Source: Chitinophagales bacterium (lineage in GTDB: Bacteria; Bacteroidota; Bacteroidia; Chitinophagales; Saprospiraceae). From it: a stretch of 64,000 bases of DNA. The notes under the pieces are model-generated. The model was given only the letters and a program-made list of their open reading frames with translations. It searched no databases and was not told the DNA's origin. Shown piece after piece: positions 8,823 to 19,030 of the stretch (within the stretch, counting starts at the first letter, position 1; the number at the start of each line of letters is the position of its first letter). The position numbers were made by a program, and so were the translations under genes. The stretch spans positions 1 through 64,000 of the forward strand of contig JAAFJN010000004.1 of NCBI GenBank assembly GCA_013298845.1. Direction: 5' to 3'.

Positions 8823-10979
8823 ATGCTTAACATCAAAAACGAGGTATTGGTCAGAGTGTACGTAGTAGCCGGTGCGGTGCTGCTCGTGGCCATCGTTATT
8901 GCCGTTAAGTTATTTACTCTTAGTGTCACCGATGCAGCCAAATGGCGCCGGAAAGCCGACGAACAATACCTGCGTTGGGTGGATGCGCCCAGCGATCGGG
9001 GCAATATCCTGGCCACCGACGGTAGTTTGCTCGCCACTTCCCTCCCCTTCTTTGATATCCACTTCGATGCCAAGGCCGAGGGCATGACCGACGAAATTTT
9101 TTACGCCAATGTGGACAGCCTCGCCATGATGCTTTCGACCCACATTGACCAACAATATACCCCGGGCGAATACCGCGACTGGCTCATTGGCCTGCGCAAT
9201 GGCGACCCAAAGGAAATAAAGGGACTTCGTTACGTATTGGTGGCCAAACGTTTGCCTTTTACCAAAATGAAATTGCTCAAAGATTTCCCTTTGTTCCGCC
9301 TCGGGCGACACAAAGGGGGCTTGATTATGGAGCAAAAACCCGAACGCGAACGCCCGTACAAAATTTTGGCGCAACGGACCGTGGGTTACGTACGTGACGG
9401 TGCATCGCCGGTGGGTTTGGAAGGCACTTTTGATAATGTTTTGGGCGGTAGCAATGGCCAACGCCTCATGCTGCGGGTACCCGGCGATATGTACATTCCG
9501 CTGAATAACCTGGCCGAAATCGAATCCAAACCCGGTAAAGATGTCCGCACCACCCTCGACATTAACATTCAGGATGCCGCCCAGCAATCGCTGCTGCGCG
9601 CCGTTGAAAAACACGGTGCCGACCACGGTTGCGCGATTGTAATGGAAGTAAAAACGGGAAAAATTCGGGCAATGGCCAATATTGGGCGGACCAAAGACGG
9701 TTATTGGGAAACCTTCAACTACGCCGTGGGTGAAAAAGTAGAACCTGGTTCGATGTTCAAACTCGCCTCTTTTATGGCCATGATGGAAGACGGCCATTTG
9801 GATGATTTGGAACAAAAAGTGCCCGTTTATCGCGGTAAAGTGAAAATTTTTAAAGAAGAACTGGTGGACGCCGAGCCGCACGGCCGCGACTCCATGACGA
9901 TAAAAGAAGTATTTGCCCATTCGTCCAACGTGGGCACTGCTACTTTGGTGCAAAAATTCTACGGTGCCAACAAGGGCCAACAGGCGGGCTTTTTGGAGCG
10001 GTTGCACGAGTTTGGTCTCGATATGCCCACGGAAATTGAAGTAGGCGGGGAAGAAAAACCGTATTTCAAAAACCCCAACAACACCAAAGACGAGTGGTCG
10101 GGCACTACCCTGCCCTGGATGAGCATTGGCTACGAATTATTGATGACGCCGTTGCAACTCCTGCAATTTTACAACGCCGTTGCCAACGACGGCCGCATGA
10201 TGAAACCTTTATTGGTGGAGCAAACCGAACAATACGGCGAAGTGGAAAAAGAATACAAACCCACGATTGTAAAACGCAGTATTGCCAGTAAAAAAACCAT
10301 CGAAAGTGCCAAAACATTGCTTCGACAGGTGGTTTTGGACGGTACTGCCAAAAACATCAACCAAAAGAACTTCGGGATTGCGGGTAAAACCGGCACCGCC
10401 CAGTTGAACTACCACAAACTCAAATCCCAAACCGGCATTCGGCACCAGGCGGGTTTTTGCGGGTTTTTCCCGTACGAAAACCCCGTTTATTCGTGCATTG
10501 TCGTCATTAGCGAACCCAAATCCGGCGGGTACCACGGCTCCGAAGTGGCCGCCCCCGTATTCAGAGATATTGCCCGCGCGTGTTTTTCACTCAAAAGCGA
10601 GTTGCACACGCCGGTGAACAGTAAAGATCCAGATCCTTTCACGGTAGCCGAACTCCCCGCCTTCGATGCCGGCTATCGTGAAGATTTGGAGTCGTCACTC
10701 AAGTGGCTCGGCCTCAAATTCCTCGATGACCAAAGCAAAAACACCGACTGGGCTATTCTCAGCGCGCGTTCTGCCGATAGTCTGATGCTGGTGAGCCGCA
10801 CCATTTCGGAAAAAACCGTCCCCTCGGTGGTAGGAATGGGCCTCAAAGACGCCGTTTTCCTGCTCGAAAACCGGGGCTGCCGCGCCCGAATTCAGGGCGT
10901 GGGCCGCGTGGTGCGACAAAGTGTACCACCCGGAACCAGGGCCAACGGAAAAACACCGGTGACCCTTTACCTCGAATAA
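8823..10979 (+). CDS. ftsI: Division-specific penicillin-binding protein (FtsI/PBP3) with PASTA domain
   Basis: A 718-residue class B penicillin-binding protein that cross-links septal peptidoglycan. One N-terminal membrane anchor (residues about 9-30) precedes the dimerisation domain and the transpeptidase. Catalytic motifs are in order: SMFK near 309, SSN near 366 and KTG near 520. The last 50 residues (VPSVVGMGLKDAVFLLE) form a PASTA domain, absent from E. coli FtsI but common in Bacteroidota and Gram-positive homologues. The gene lies 27 bases after ftsL and before murE, the standard dcw order. Confidence 0.93.
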   Translation: MLNIKNEVLVRVYVVAGAVLLVAIVIAVKLFTLSVTDAAKWRRKADEQYLRWVDAPSDRGNILATDGSLLATSLPFFDIHFDAKAEGMTDEIFYANVDSLAMMLSTHIDQQYTPGEYRDWLIGLRNGDPKEIKGLRYVLVAKRLPFTKMKLLKDFPLFRLGRHKGGLIMEQKPERERPYKILAQRTVGYVRDGASPVGLEGTFDNVLGGSNGQRLMLRVPGDMYIPLNNLAEIESKPGKDVRTTLDINIQDAAQQSLLRAVEKHGADHGCAIVMEVKTGKIRAMANIGRTKDGYWETFNYAVGEKVEPGSMFKLASFMAMMEDGHLDDLEQKVPVYRGKVKIFKEELVDAEPHGRDSMTIKEVFAHSSNVGTATLVQKFYGANKGQQAGFLERLHEFGLDMPTEIEVGGEEKPYFKNPNNTKDEWSGTTLPWMSIGYELLMTPLQLLQFYNAVANDGRMMKPLLVEQTEQYGEVEKEYKPTIVKRSIASKKTIESAKTLLRQVVLDGTAKNINQKNFGIAGKTGTAQLNYHKLKSQTGIRHQAGFCGFFPYENPVYSCIVVISEPKSGGYHGSEVAAPVFRDIARACFSLKSELHTPVNSKDPDPFTVAELPAFDAGYREDLESSLKWLGLKFLDDQSKNTDWAILSARSADSLMLVSRTISEKTVPSVVGMGLKDAVFLLENRGCRARIQGVGRVVRQSVPPGTRANGKTPVTLYLE

Positions 10980-11040
10980 ACCATTTATTTTAAAAGAAAA
11001 ACGCCCCAAAAGGCAATTTTTAATACAAAAAAATAAAAAA

Positions 11041-12504
11041 ATGACCATCCGTCAACTCACACAAAACATCCCCGGATTGAGCCGATACATCGGTGAAACC
11101 GAAAAGAATATCCGGGAGATTACCCAAGACAGCCGCCGCGTGCAAGCGGGCGACTGCTTTGTGGCCGTGCGGGGTGTACACAACGATGGGCATATCTATA
11201 TTGACAAGGCGATTGAACTGGGCGCCGTTGCCATTGTGTGCGACAACCAATTCGACGCCGACCAATTGGCCGGAAAAGTCACCGTTGTGCAGGTGGAAAA
11301 CGCCGCGTTGGCCTTGGGGTATATGGCTTCGGCCTTTTACGGGCACCCGGCTAAAAAAGCCAAAGTGGTGGGCGTAACGGGTACCAACGGCAAAACCTCG
11401 GTGACCACGCTGCTTTGGCAGGCATTTACCCAATTGGGCTACACTTGTGGCCTGATCGGGACGGTAGAAAACCGCATCGGGGATAAAGTATTGGCCAGTA
11501 CCCACACCACGCCCAACGCCGAAGCGGTGTACGCACTGCTGAACGAGATGGTGAACGCCGGTTGCGCCTATATTTTTATGGAAGTGAGCAGCCACGCTAT
11601 TCACCAACACCGGGTGGCGGGACTGGAATTTGCGGGTGCCGTGTTTACCAACCTCACGCACGATCATTTGGACTACCACGGGACGTTTAAAAACTACCGC
11701 GACGCCAAAAAACTATTGTTCGACCACCTTTCGGCCTCGGCTTTTGCATTAACCAACAACGACGACCGCAACGGCGGTTTTATGATGCAAAACACTAAAG
11801 CCAAAGTGTGCACCTATGGTTTGCTCAAAAGTTCGGATTACAAAGCTAAAATCGTGGAAAATGCCCTGACCGGCCTGCACCTCAACCTCGACAACGCCGA
11901 GGTACACGCACGCCTGATCGGGACTTTTAACGCGTATAACCTCTTGGCGGTGTACGGCGTTTGCCGCGAACTGGGCGTGGATAAAAATACCGCGCTGACG
12001 GTCATCAGTGATATTCGCGGGGCCGAAGGGCGCTTTGAATACGTACTGCACCACGGCATTTTGGGCATTGTGGATTATGCCCACACCCCCGATGCGCTGG
12101 AACAGGTATTGGAAACGATTGCAAAACTCAAAAAAACGGGGGCCAAAGTCATTACCGTAACCGGTGCCGGAGGAGATCGCGACAAAACCAAGCGCCCACT
12201 CATGGCGCAGGTAAGTGCGCAACACAGCACCCAATTGATTTTGACCTCCGATAATCCGCGGACGGAAAACCCGGCGGAGATACTTAGGGACATGGAAGCG
12301 GGCCTCGATCAGGATGGGCAACGAAAAACCCTGACCATCGAAAACCGCGAAATGGCCATCAAAACGGCCGTAAAACTGGCGCAACCGGGAGATATTATCC
12401 TGGTCGCGGGCAAAGGCCACGAAAAATATCAGGAAATCATGGGGGTAAAACACCCTTTCGATGATATGTCGGTGTTAGGTAAGTGTTTAACCGAATTAGG
12501 ATGA
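11041..12504 (+). CDS. murE: UDP-MurNAc-tripeptide synthetase MurE, meso-diaminopimelate type
   Basis: A 487-residue cytoplasmic Mur ligase that adds the third residue to UDP-MurNAc-dipeptide. The ATP-binding loop GVTGTNGKTS is near residue 110 and the family motif MEVSSHAI near 180. The substrate loop reads DNPRTENP near 404; DNPR is the signature of enzymes that add meso-diaminopimelate rather than lysine. It follows ftsI by 61 bases. The gap after it (12505-12687) is long for this cluster and carries two hairpins. Confidence 0.95.
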   Translation: MTIRQLTQNIPGLSRYIGETEKNIREITQDSRRVQAGDCFVAVRGVHNDGHIYIDKAIELGAVAIVCDNQFDADQLAGKVTVVQVENAALALGYMASAFYGHPAKKAKVVGVTGTNGKTSVTTLLWQAFTQLGYTCGLIGTVENRIGDKVLASTHTTPNAEAVYALLNEMVNAGCAYIFMEVSSHAIHQHRVAGLEFAGAVFTNLTHDHLDYHGTFKNYRDAKKLLFDHLSASAFALTNNDDRNGGFMMQNTKAKVCTYGLLKSSDYKAKIVENALTGLHLNLDNAEVHARLIGTFNAYNLLAVYGVCRELGVDKNTALTVISDIRGAEGRFEYVLHHGILGIVDYAHTPDALEQVLETIAKLKKTGAKVITVTGAGGDRDKTKRPLMAQVSAQHSTQLILTSDNPRTENPAEILRDMEAGLDQDGQRKTLTIENREMAIKTAVKLAQPGDIILVAGKGHEKYQEIMGVKHPFDDMSVLGKCLTELG

Positions 12505-12589
12505 CAGCAAGCGCCCTCTCTGCAAACTGTCATGTTGACTACCTCATTACCAATGAACAGCGAAGGGCTTCGGCTCCGAACTGGTAAGA

Positions 12590-12650
12590 AATAATAGTAG
12601 AGGGACTATTATTAGAACGTTCGTTGTGGGGGCGTTGCAAAACGCCCCCC
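12590..12650 (+). other. Two hairpins in the murE-mraY spacer
   Basis: A 9-bp perfect inverted repeat (12590-12598 with 12605-12613) is followed by a GC-rich 9-bp hairpin (12628-12636 with 12641-12649, loop GCAA). No T-run follows, so this is not a classical terminator. In a tightly packed operon the 183-bp spacer may be an inserted repeat, an attenuator or an RNA-processing site. Confidence 0.5.
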
Positions 12651-12687
12651 GACAAAAACGCATACAAATCGAAAAATTAATAACAGC

Positions 12688-13935
12688 ATGTTATACCACA
12701 TTTTTGAATTTTTGAAAAAAAACTATGACCTCCCGGGGGCTGGCCTGTTTCAATACATCTCGTTCCGCGCGGGGGTGGCCGTTATTTTTTCATTAATCAT
12801 TAGCATTTTGTATGGTGGACGGATTATTAATTTTTTGCGCCGCCAGCAAATTGGCGAAACCGTTCGCGACCTGGGTCTCGAAGGCCAAAAACAAAAAGCC
12901 GGAACCCCAACCATGGGTGGTGTTATCATCATCATGGCCACGGTGATTCCTTGCCTATTGTTGGCGCGTTTGGACAATATTTACATCATTCTCATGCTGT
13001 TTTCGGTTGTTTGGCTGTCGGCGATCGGTTTTGCGGATGATTATATAAAGGTTTTTAAAAAGGATAAAGAAGGTTTAAAAGGCATTTTTAAAGTTGCCGG
13101 ACAAATCGGGTTGGGCCTCATCGTGGGCATTACCATGTTGGTGAACGACGAAATTGTGGTGCGCATGGACAAATCCGTGGCCGATGCCAATGGTTACGAA
13201 ATCATCAGTGCGCCCAAATTAACCGCCGATATGGCCGCCACCGATGTAAATGCCAAAGCCGCTATTACGAACGTACCGTTTATGAAGGGCAACCAACTGG
13301 ATTATTCCAAATTCCTTTGGTTTCTCGGCGATATTTCGGACGAAATGGTATGGCTGGTATTTGTTATGATGACCGTTTTGATCATCACGGCGGTATCCAA
13401 CGGTGCCAACCTCACCGATGGTTTGGATGGTTTAGCCGCCGGGGTATCGGCCATTGTCATTGCCGTTTTGGGTATTTTCGCCTACGTCAGTGGTAATATC
13501 AAAGGGGCCGAATACCTGAACATCATGTACATCCCGCAATCGGGCGAACTGGTGATTTTTGCGGCCTGTTTGTTGGGCGGATGCATTGGCTTTTTGTGGC
13601 ACAATGTGTTCCCGGCGCGGGTTTTTATGGGCGATACCGGCAGTTTGATGCTGGGAGGCATTATCGCTGCATTGGCCATTGTGATTAGAAAAGAACTACT
13701 TATTCCGGTATTGTGCGGGATTTTCCTCATCGAAAATTTGTCCGTTATTATACAGGTTTGGTATTTTAAATACACGAAAAAGAAATACGGCGAAGGCCGG
13801 CGCATTTTCCGAATGTCGCCCCTTCACCACCATTATCAAAAAGGCGGCATGCACGAAGTTACCATTGCGGTGCGCTTCTGGATTGTACAAATTCTGCTGG
13901 CCGTTTTGACCTTGATCACTTTGAAAATACGGTAA
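12688..13935 (+). CDS. mraY: Phospho-MurNAc-pentapeptide translocase MraY
   Basis: A 415-residue integral membrane enzyme that transfers phospho-MurNAc-pentapeptide to undecaprenyl phosphate, forming lipid I. Family motifs are the GTPTMGG segment near residue 72, FADDYIKV near 115, [10 protein letters not shown] near 242 and the cytoplasmic [12 protein letters not shown] loop near 382. It is longer than the usual 360 residues because of an insertion at about 155-210 that carries no core motif, as seen in other Bacteroidota MraY proteins. It lies between murE and murD with no murF, which is typical of this phylum's dcw cluster. Confidence 0.95.
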   Translation: MLYHIFEFLKKNYDLPGAGLFQYISFRAGVAVIFSLIISILYGGRIINFLRRQQIGETVRDLGLEGQKQKAGTPTMGGVIIIMATVIPCLLLARLDNIYIILMLFSVVWLSAIGFADDYIKVFKKDKEGLKGIFKVAGQIGLGLIVGITMLVNDEIVVRMDKSVADANGYEIISAPKLTADMAATDVNAKAAITNVPFMKGNQLDYSKFLWFLGDISDEMVWLVFVMMTVLIITAVSNGANLTDGLDGLAAGVSAIVIAVLGIFAYVSGNIKGAEYLNIMYIPQSGELVIFAACLLGGCIGFLWHNVFPARVFMGDTGSLMLGGIIAALAIVIRKELLIPVLCGIFLIENLSVIIQVWYFKYTKKKYGEGRRIFRMSPLHHHYQKGGMHEVTIAVRFWIVQILLAVLTLITLKIR

Positions 13936-13949
13936 AATTCAACAAAAAA

Positions 13950-15281
13950 ATGCAACGCATCGTCATATTAGGCTCAGGTGAATCCGGTACGGGAGCGGCT
14001 ATTCTTGCCAAAAGAATGGGCTTCGACGTATTTGTATCGGATAAAAGTCCCATCAAAGCGGCATACAAAGCCACTTTGACGGAACTGGCCATTCCTTTTG
14101 AAGAAGGTGAGCATAGCATGGATTTGATCCTGAATGCCGATGAAATTATAAAAAGCCCCGGTATTCCCGAAAAAACGGACGTGATGAAGGCCATTCGCGC
14201 CAAAGGCATTCCGGTCATCGGGGAAATTGAACTGGGTTTCCGATACACCAAAAATGCCCGCATTGTGGCCATTACCGGTTCCAACGGAAAAACCACCACG
14301 ACCAACCTCACCTATCATTTGTTCCGCGCCGCCGGGGTAAATGCCTTTATGGGTGGTAACGTGGGGGATTCGTACGCGGCTTTGGTCGCCGAAGCATTGG
14401 AACAACCCGATCAGCACCGGACCTATATCCTGGAAGTGAGCAGTTTCCAATTGGATGATATTGACACGTTCCAGCCAGACATTGCGATGTTGCTCAATAT
14501 CACCCCCGATCACCTCGATCGGTACGATTACCAAATGATCAATTACGTGCGCTCCAAATTTCGGATTACAAAGAACCAAACGGCGACGCAACTTTTGATT
14601 ACCAACGCCAACGACCCCGAAATTCAAGGGCATTTGGCCCAAAATCCGGGAATAGTGCGGGCGAGGATGGAAGCCGTAAGTACCGCCGACATCCAGGGCA
14701 GCACGGTAACGGTACAAGGCCAACGTTTTGACCTTTCCGGCACCCGCCTCAAAGGCCCGCACAATATGTTCAACGCGGCCTGCGCCATTCGCGCCGCTTT
14801 AGAATGTGGGATTGCGCCAAACGATATTACAGCCGGTTTGGCCTCTTTTACGCCACCACCCCACCGTTTGGAACTGGTGACCCAAAAAGCGGGCATCACC
14901 TGGATCAACGACTCCAAAGCCACCAACGTGGACTCGGTGTTTTACGCCTTGCAGGCCGTGGATACGCCAATTGTTTGGATCGCAGGTGGTACCGATAAAG
15001 GCAATGATTATACGCCACTGTACGATTTGGTGCGCAACCGGGTGAAAGCCCTGGTGTGCATGGGATTGGACAATGAAAAATTAAAAACGGTATTTGCGTC
15101 GTACGGTTTTCCCATTGTGGAGGCCAAAAGTGCAAGTGAGGCCGTTGAAAAAGCCCAAGAATTGGCCCAAAGCGGCGATACGGTGTTGTTAAGCCCCGCT
15201 TGCGCCAGTTTTGACCTTTTCAAAAATTACGAAGACCGTGGAGATCAATTCCGCGTCGAAGTACTAAAAATTAACCAATAA
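13950..15281 (+). CDS. murD: UDP-MurNAc-alanine:D-glutamate ligase MurD
   Basis: A 443-residue cytoplasmic Mur ligase that adds D-glutamate to UDP-MurNAc-L-alanine. The N-terminal Rossmann-like domain begins IVILGSGESGTGAAILAKR, the ATP loop ITGSNGKTTTTNL is near residue 107, and the C domain holds INDSKATNVDS near 317 and LLSPACASFD near 413. It starts 14 bases after mraY and is followed 12 bases later by ftsW. Confidence 0.95.
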   Translation: MQRIVILGSGESGTGAAILAKRMGFDVFVSDKSPIKAAYKATLTELAIPFEEGEHSMDLILNADEIIKSPGIPEKTDVMKAIRAKGIPVIGEIELGFRYTKNARIVAITGSNGKTTTTNLTYHLFRAAGVNAFMGGNVGDSYAALVAEALEQPDQHRTYILEVSSFQLDDIDTFQPDIAMLLNITPDHLDRYDYQMINYVRSKFRITKNQTATQLLITNANDPEIQGHLAQNPGIVRARMEAVSTADIQGSTVTVQGQRFDLSGTRLKGPHNMFNAACAIRAALECGIAPNDITAGLASFTPPPHRLELVTQKAGITWINDSKATNVDSVFYALQAVDTPIVWIAGGTDKGNDYTPLYDLVRNRVKALVCMGLDNEKLKTVFASYGFPIVEAKSASEAVEKAQELAQSGDTVLLSPACASFDLFKNYEDRGDQFRVEVLKINQ

Positions 15282-15293
15282 AGCACCAACAAA

Positions 15294-16427
15294 GTGTCCA
15301 TAGCGAATAAAATATCAGCCGAATTAAAGGGAGACCGCGCCATCTGGATGGTGATCGCGATGTTGGCGCTTGTCAGCATCCTGGCGGTGTATTCCGCTAC
15401 GGGGACGTTGGCTTGGAAAAGCAAAAACGGCGACACCACTTTGTACCTCATTACCCACATTGTGCGGTTGGGCTTTGGTTTGTCGCTGGTGTATATCTGC
15501 CATTTGTTGCATTACCAACGGTACAACAAAATGGCCCCTTTCCTGCTCATTTCGGTGATTGGATTGCTCATTTTTACGCTATTATTCGGGGTACGGCTCA
15601 ACGAAGCCTCCCGTTGGATCAGCGTGGGGGGCATTAGTTTTCAACCCTCGGAATTGGCCAAAATAGTACTGGTGATTCACGTTGCCCGCGAATTAACCCG
15701 CAAACAGGACATCATTACCAGTTGGAGTGAGGCATTTGTGCCCATTATTTTACCGGTTTTGATCGTTTGTGGCCTCATTGCGCCCGCCAACCTGTCCACC
15801 TCAATGGTGTTGTTTGTCACCTGCATCGCCCTTATGTTTATTGGCCGGGTAAAGCCACGATTTATCTTTTTGCTGGCCTTGCTGGGGGTAGTTGTTTTTG
15901 CGGGTTTGATTGTTTTGGGTGAATTTTTCCCCAGTCTGGTGCGCGTGGACACCTGGATTTCGCGGATAACCGATTACGTCTATAACGACGACGGCGGTTA
16001 CCAGGTACAACAGGCCAAAATTGCCATTGCCAACGGTGGTTGGAGCGGCGTTGGGCCAGGCAACTCCATTTCGCGCAACTTTTTGCCCTACGTCTATGCC
16101 GATTTTATTTACCCGCTGATTTGCGAGGAATATGGCTTGTTGGGCGGTTTGTTTATTTTAGTCTTGTACGTCCTTTTGTTTTTCCGCACCGTTGCTTTGG
16201 TAACGCGCAGCCCAAAAGCATTTGGCGCCTTTTTGGCCATTGGTTTGAGTTTAAGTTTAACCATTCAGGCATTGGCCAATATAGCAGTATCGGTGCATTT
16301 GGTCCCATCCACGGGCCTTACGCTTCCCATGATTTCGATGGGCGGTACCAGTATCATTTTCACCTCAATTGCGCTGGGGATCATCCTGAGCGTCAGTAAA
16401 TATATTGAAACGTATGACGGGCAGTGA
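15294..16427 (+). CDS. ftsW: Lipid II polymerase FtsW (SEDS family)
   Basis: A 377-residue SEDS glycosyltransferase with about ten membrane spans that polymerises lipid II at the septum with its partner transpeptidase FtsI. Typical segments are GVRLNEASRWISVGG near residue 98, the conserved FQPSELAK just after it, and the late LTLPMISMGGTS near 340. The start is GTG at 15294; starting at the next ATG (15348) would remove the charged N-terminal tail typical of the family. Its end overlaps murG by 14 bases. Confidence 0.93.
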   Translation: MSIANKISAELKGDRAIWMVIAMLALVSILAVYSATGTLAWKSKNGDTTLYLITHIVRLGFGLSLVYICHLLHYQRYNKMAPFLLISVIGLLIFTLLFGVRLNEASRWISVGGISFQPSELAKIVLVIHVARELTRKQDIITSWSEAFVPIILPVLIVCGLIAPANLSTSMVLFVTCIALMFIGRVKPRFIFLLALLGVVVFAGLIVLGEFFPSLVRVDTWISRITDYVYNDDGGYQVQQAKIAIANGGWSGVGPGNSISRNFLPYVYADFIYPLICEEYGLLGGLFILVLYVLLFFRTVALVTRSPKAFGAFLAIGLSLSLTIQALANIAVSVHLVPSTGLTLPMISMGGTSIIFTSIALGIILSVSKYIETYDGQ

Positions 16428-17535
16428 GTTAAGGATAATGGTAACGGGAGGTGGCACGGGTGGCCACATTTTCCCGGCTTTGGCGGTGGCAGATGCCATT
16501 AAAGCCATGCACCCCGACGCCACTTTTTTGTTTGTGGGCGCCGAAGGTAAAATGGAAATGGAACGCGTGCCGCAGGCAGGCTACAATATAGTGGGCCTGC
16601 CCGTAGCGGGTTTTCAACGGGGCTTTTCGTGGAGCAGCATTCGCCGGAACATGAGTTTCCCGATTAAATTGCTGCGCAGTTCGCGCAAAGCCCGCCGCAT
16701 TGTGGAGGAGTTTAAACCGAATCTCGTCATTGGCACCGGTGGTTACGCCAGTGGTCCGGTGATGCAGGCCGCCCAAAAAATGGGTATCCCGACGGTGATT
16801 CAGGAGCAAAACTCTTATCCGGGGCTAACCAATCGCCTCTTGGCCAAAAGAGCCAGCAAAATCTGCGTGGCGTACGAAGGTTTGGAAGAATGGTTCCCGG
16901 CCGAAAAAATTATTCACACGGGCAATCCGGTGCGCCAGGATATTGTGAACGTTGGGGCCAAAAGACCGGAGGCCATCCAGCATTTTGACCTCGATGCTAA
17001 CCGCCGGACGATTTACGTCACCGGTGGCTCACTCGGTGCGCGGACCTTGAACGATGCGATGATTGCCGCCAAAGATCAATTGGCCCAACCCGGTGCGCCC
17101 AATGTCATTTGGCAATGCGGCCGCTTTTACCACGAAATGGTGAAAGAAAACGAAGTGGCTCAATTGCCCAACGTGCATTTGTTGCCCTTTGTGGACCGCG
17201 CCGACCTGGCCTACGCCGCCGCCGATGTAGTGGTGGCCCGCGCCGGAGCATTGACCATCAGTGAATTGTGCATTCTGGGGGTGCCTGCCATTTTGGTACC
17301 ATCGCCCAATGTCTCCGAAGACCACCAAACCAAAAATGCCCTGGCGCTGTCGCAAATTGGCGCCGCCCGCATTATTCGCGACGTGGACGCTTCCGAAAAA
17401 CTCATCTCGGAAGCCATGTTGATTTTGAATAACGACGGTTTGGCTTTTAGTTTGGGAGAAAATATCCGCCCGTTGGGCAAACCCAATGCCGCTAAGGCCA
17501 TTGCTGAAACCGCTCTTGACCTGATTGGACGCTAA
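16414..17535 (+). CDS. murG: Lipid II synthase MurG
   Basis: A 373-residue membrane-associated GT28-family glycosyltransferase that adds GlcNAc to lipid I. The N-terminal glycine loop is VTGGGTGGHIFPA, a second donor-site loop is VTGGSLGAR near 209, and RAGALTISEL near 275 binds UDP-GlcNAc. A TTG start at 16405 is also possible; the ATG at 16414 is chosen because ATG is preferred and it still overlaps ftsW in a coupled arrangement. murC follows after three bases. Confidence 0.94.
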   Translation: MTGSELRIMVTGGGTGGHIFPALAVADAIKAMHPDATFLFVGAEGKMEMERVPQAGYNIVGLPVAGFQRGFSWSSIRRNMSFPIKLLRSSRKARRIVEEFKPNLVIGTGGYASGPVMQAAQKMGIPTVIQEQNSYPGLTNRLLAKRASKICVAYEGLEEWFPAEKIIHTGNPVRQDIVNVGAKRPEAIQHFDLDANRRTIYVTGGSLGARTLNDAMIAAKDQLAQPGAPNVIWQCGRFYHEMVKENEVAQLPNVHLLPFVDRADLAYAAADVVVARAGALTISELCILGVPAILVPSPNVSEDHQTKNALALSQIGAARIIRDVDASEKLISEAMLILNNDGLAFSLGENIRPLGKPNAAKAIAETALDLIGR

Positions 17536-17538
17536 CTT

Positions 17539-18897
17539 ATGTTAAACGACATTAAAAAAATATACTTCGTAGGAATTGGCGGCATCGGAATGTCGGCATT
17601 GGCCCGTTATTTTCACAAAAACGGCGCTGAAGTGCACGGCTACGACCGCACCGAAACCGACCTTACCCGCGCCCTCGCGCAGGCCGGTATGCACATTCAT
17701 TACGAAGACGATACCAAATACATCCCGGAAAACGTGGATTTGGTCGTGTGGACTCCGGCGGTTCCCGCCGACCACCGCGAACTGACGTGGTTCCGCGAGA
17801 GCGGCATTCCGTTAAAAAAACGCGCCGAAGTACTGGGTATTATTAGCAAAGCCAAACGTTGCATTGCCATTGGCGGCACCCACGGCAAAACCACCACCAG
17901 TACCATGACCACATGGTTGTTGTACGCCACCGGGGTGGATATTACGGCGTTTGTGGGGGGTATATCGGGCAATTTGGCCAGCAATTTTATCGAAGGGAAC
18001 AGCGATTGGGTAGTGGTGGAAGCCGACGAATACGACCGGTCATTTCTGCAACTGTACCCGGAAGTTGCCGTTATCAATTCGGTAGACGCCGACCACCTCG
18101 ACATTTACGGTACCGAAGCCGATGTGCGCAAATCGTACGAACAATTTGCCCGTCAGGTAAAAGAAACCGGTCTGCTGTTGCTCCAATCGCCCGATGTGAT
18201 GGACGGTAAACCCTGGGATACCGCTGCGCACACCGAAACGTTTGGCATTGAGCAGGGCACGTACGCCGCTTCCAATATTCAGGTAGAAGACGGTTTTACC
18301 ATTTTTGACCTAAAAACGCCGCAACACGGGGAATTTAAAGGGTTAAAACTGCCCTATCCCGGTTTGCACAACGTTCGCAACGCCACGGCGGCCATTGCGG
18401 CTACCTTGTACGCAGGCGGGGACCCGGCCAAAATTCCGGCGGCATTGGAGCAATTTAAAGGGGTTAAACGGCGGTTTGAATACATCGTCCGCCGCGACGA
18501 TTTTATATACATTGACGACTACGCGCACCATCCGGCAGAATTGGAAGCGACCATTCAGGCGGTTCGTTCCTTGTACCCGGACGCTCACGTAACCGGCATA
18601 TTTCAGCCCCATTTGTTCACGCGCACCCGCGATTTTGCCGATGGTTTCGCCGCCGCGCTCGACAAATTGGATACCTGCTGGTTGCTGCCCATTTATCCGG
18701 CCCGCGAATTACCCATTGAAGGTGTCAACGCGGAACTAATTTTGGGAAAAATGCATTCTGCGGATAAGCAAATCGTGCAAAAGGCTGATTTACTTGATCT
18801 TATACAACAAAAAAAACCACGCATCCTCTTAACAATGGGTGCCGGTGACATTGATAACTTTATTCAACAAATTTTTGAAGCAATGAGAAATGAGTGA
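17539..18897 (+). CDS. murC: UDP-MurNAc:L-alanine ligase MurC
   Basis: A 452-residue cytoplasmic Mur ligase that starts the peptide stem by adding L-alanine. The N-terminal nucleotide motif is FVGIGGIGMSALAR, the ATP loop IGGTHGKTTTS is near residue 112, and YIDDYAHHPAEL near 324 is diagnostic for MurC. Length matches the family. It starts three bases after murG. Downstream the compact organisation breaks: a 133-bp stretch of short repeats separates it from the next gene. Confidence 0.95.
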   Translation: MLNDIKKIYFVGIGGIGMSALARYFHKNGAEVHGYDRTETDLTRALAQAGMHIHYEDDTKYIPENVDLVVWTPAVPADHRELTWFRESGIPLKKRAEVLGIISKAKRCIAIGGTHGKTTTSTMTTWLLYATGVDITAFVGGISGNLASNFIEGNSDWVVVEADEYDRSFLQLYPEVAVINSVDADHLDIYGTEADVRKSYEQFARQVKETGLLLLQSPDVMDGKPWDTAAHTETFGIEQGTYAASNIQVEDGFTIFDLKTPQHGEFKGLKLPYPGLHNVRNATAAIAATLYAGGDPAKIPAALEQFKGVKRRFEYIVRRDDFIYIDDYAHHPAELEATIQAVRSLYPDAHVTGIFQPHLFTRTRDFADGFAAALDKLDTCWLLPIYPARELPIEGVNAELILGKMHSADKQIVQKADLLDLIQQKKPRILLTMGAGDIDNFIQQIFEAMRNE

Positions 18898-19030
18898 AAA
18901 GTGAAAAGTGAATAGTGATGATACACTACCAAATCATATTTTTCACCACTGCCCACTCAACACCACTATTCATTTTTCACTATTCACTATTCATTTTTCA
19001 CTATTCACTTTTCATTTTTCACTATTCACT
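18895..19030 (+). repeat. Microsatellite-like short repeats between murC and the next gene
   Basis: The spacer is built almost wholly of units such as TTCACTATTCA and TTCACTTTTCA, or their complement AGTGAAAAGTGA near the murC stop. Similar runs lie at 42242-42355 and 54522-54672. The repeats end directly at the ATG of the small membrane gene. Confidence 0.75.

Noticed and set aside
8910-10007. 365-codon minus-strand frame opposite ftsI
   Set aside because: It lies wholly within a gene with clear penicillin-binding motifs and has no promoter; rich in His and Phe as expected for an antisense shadow.
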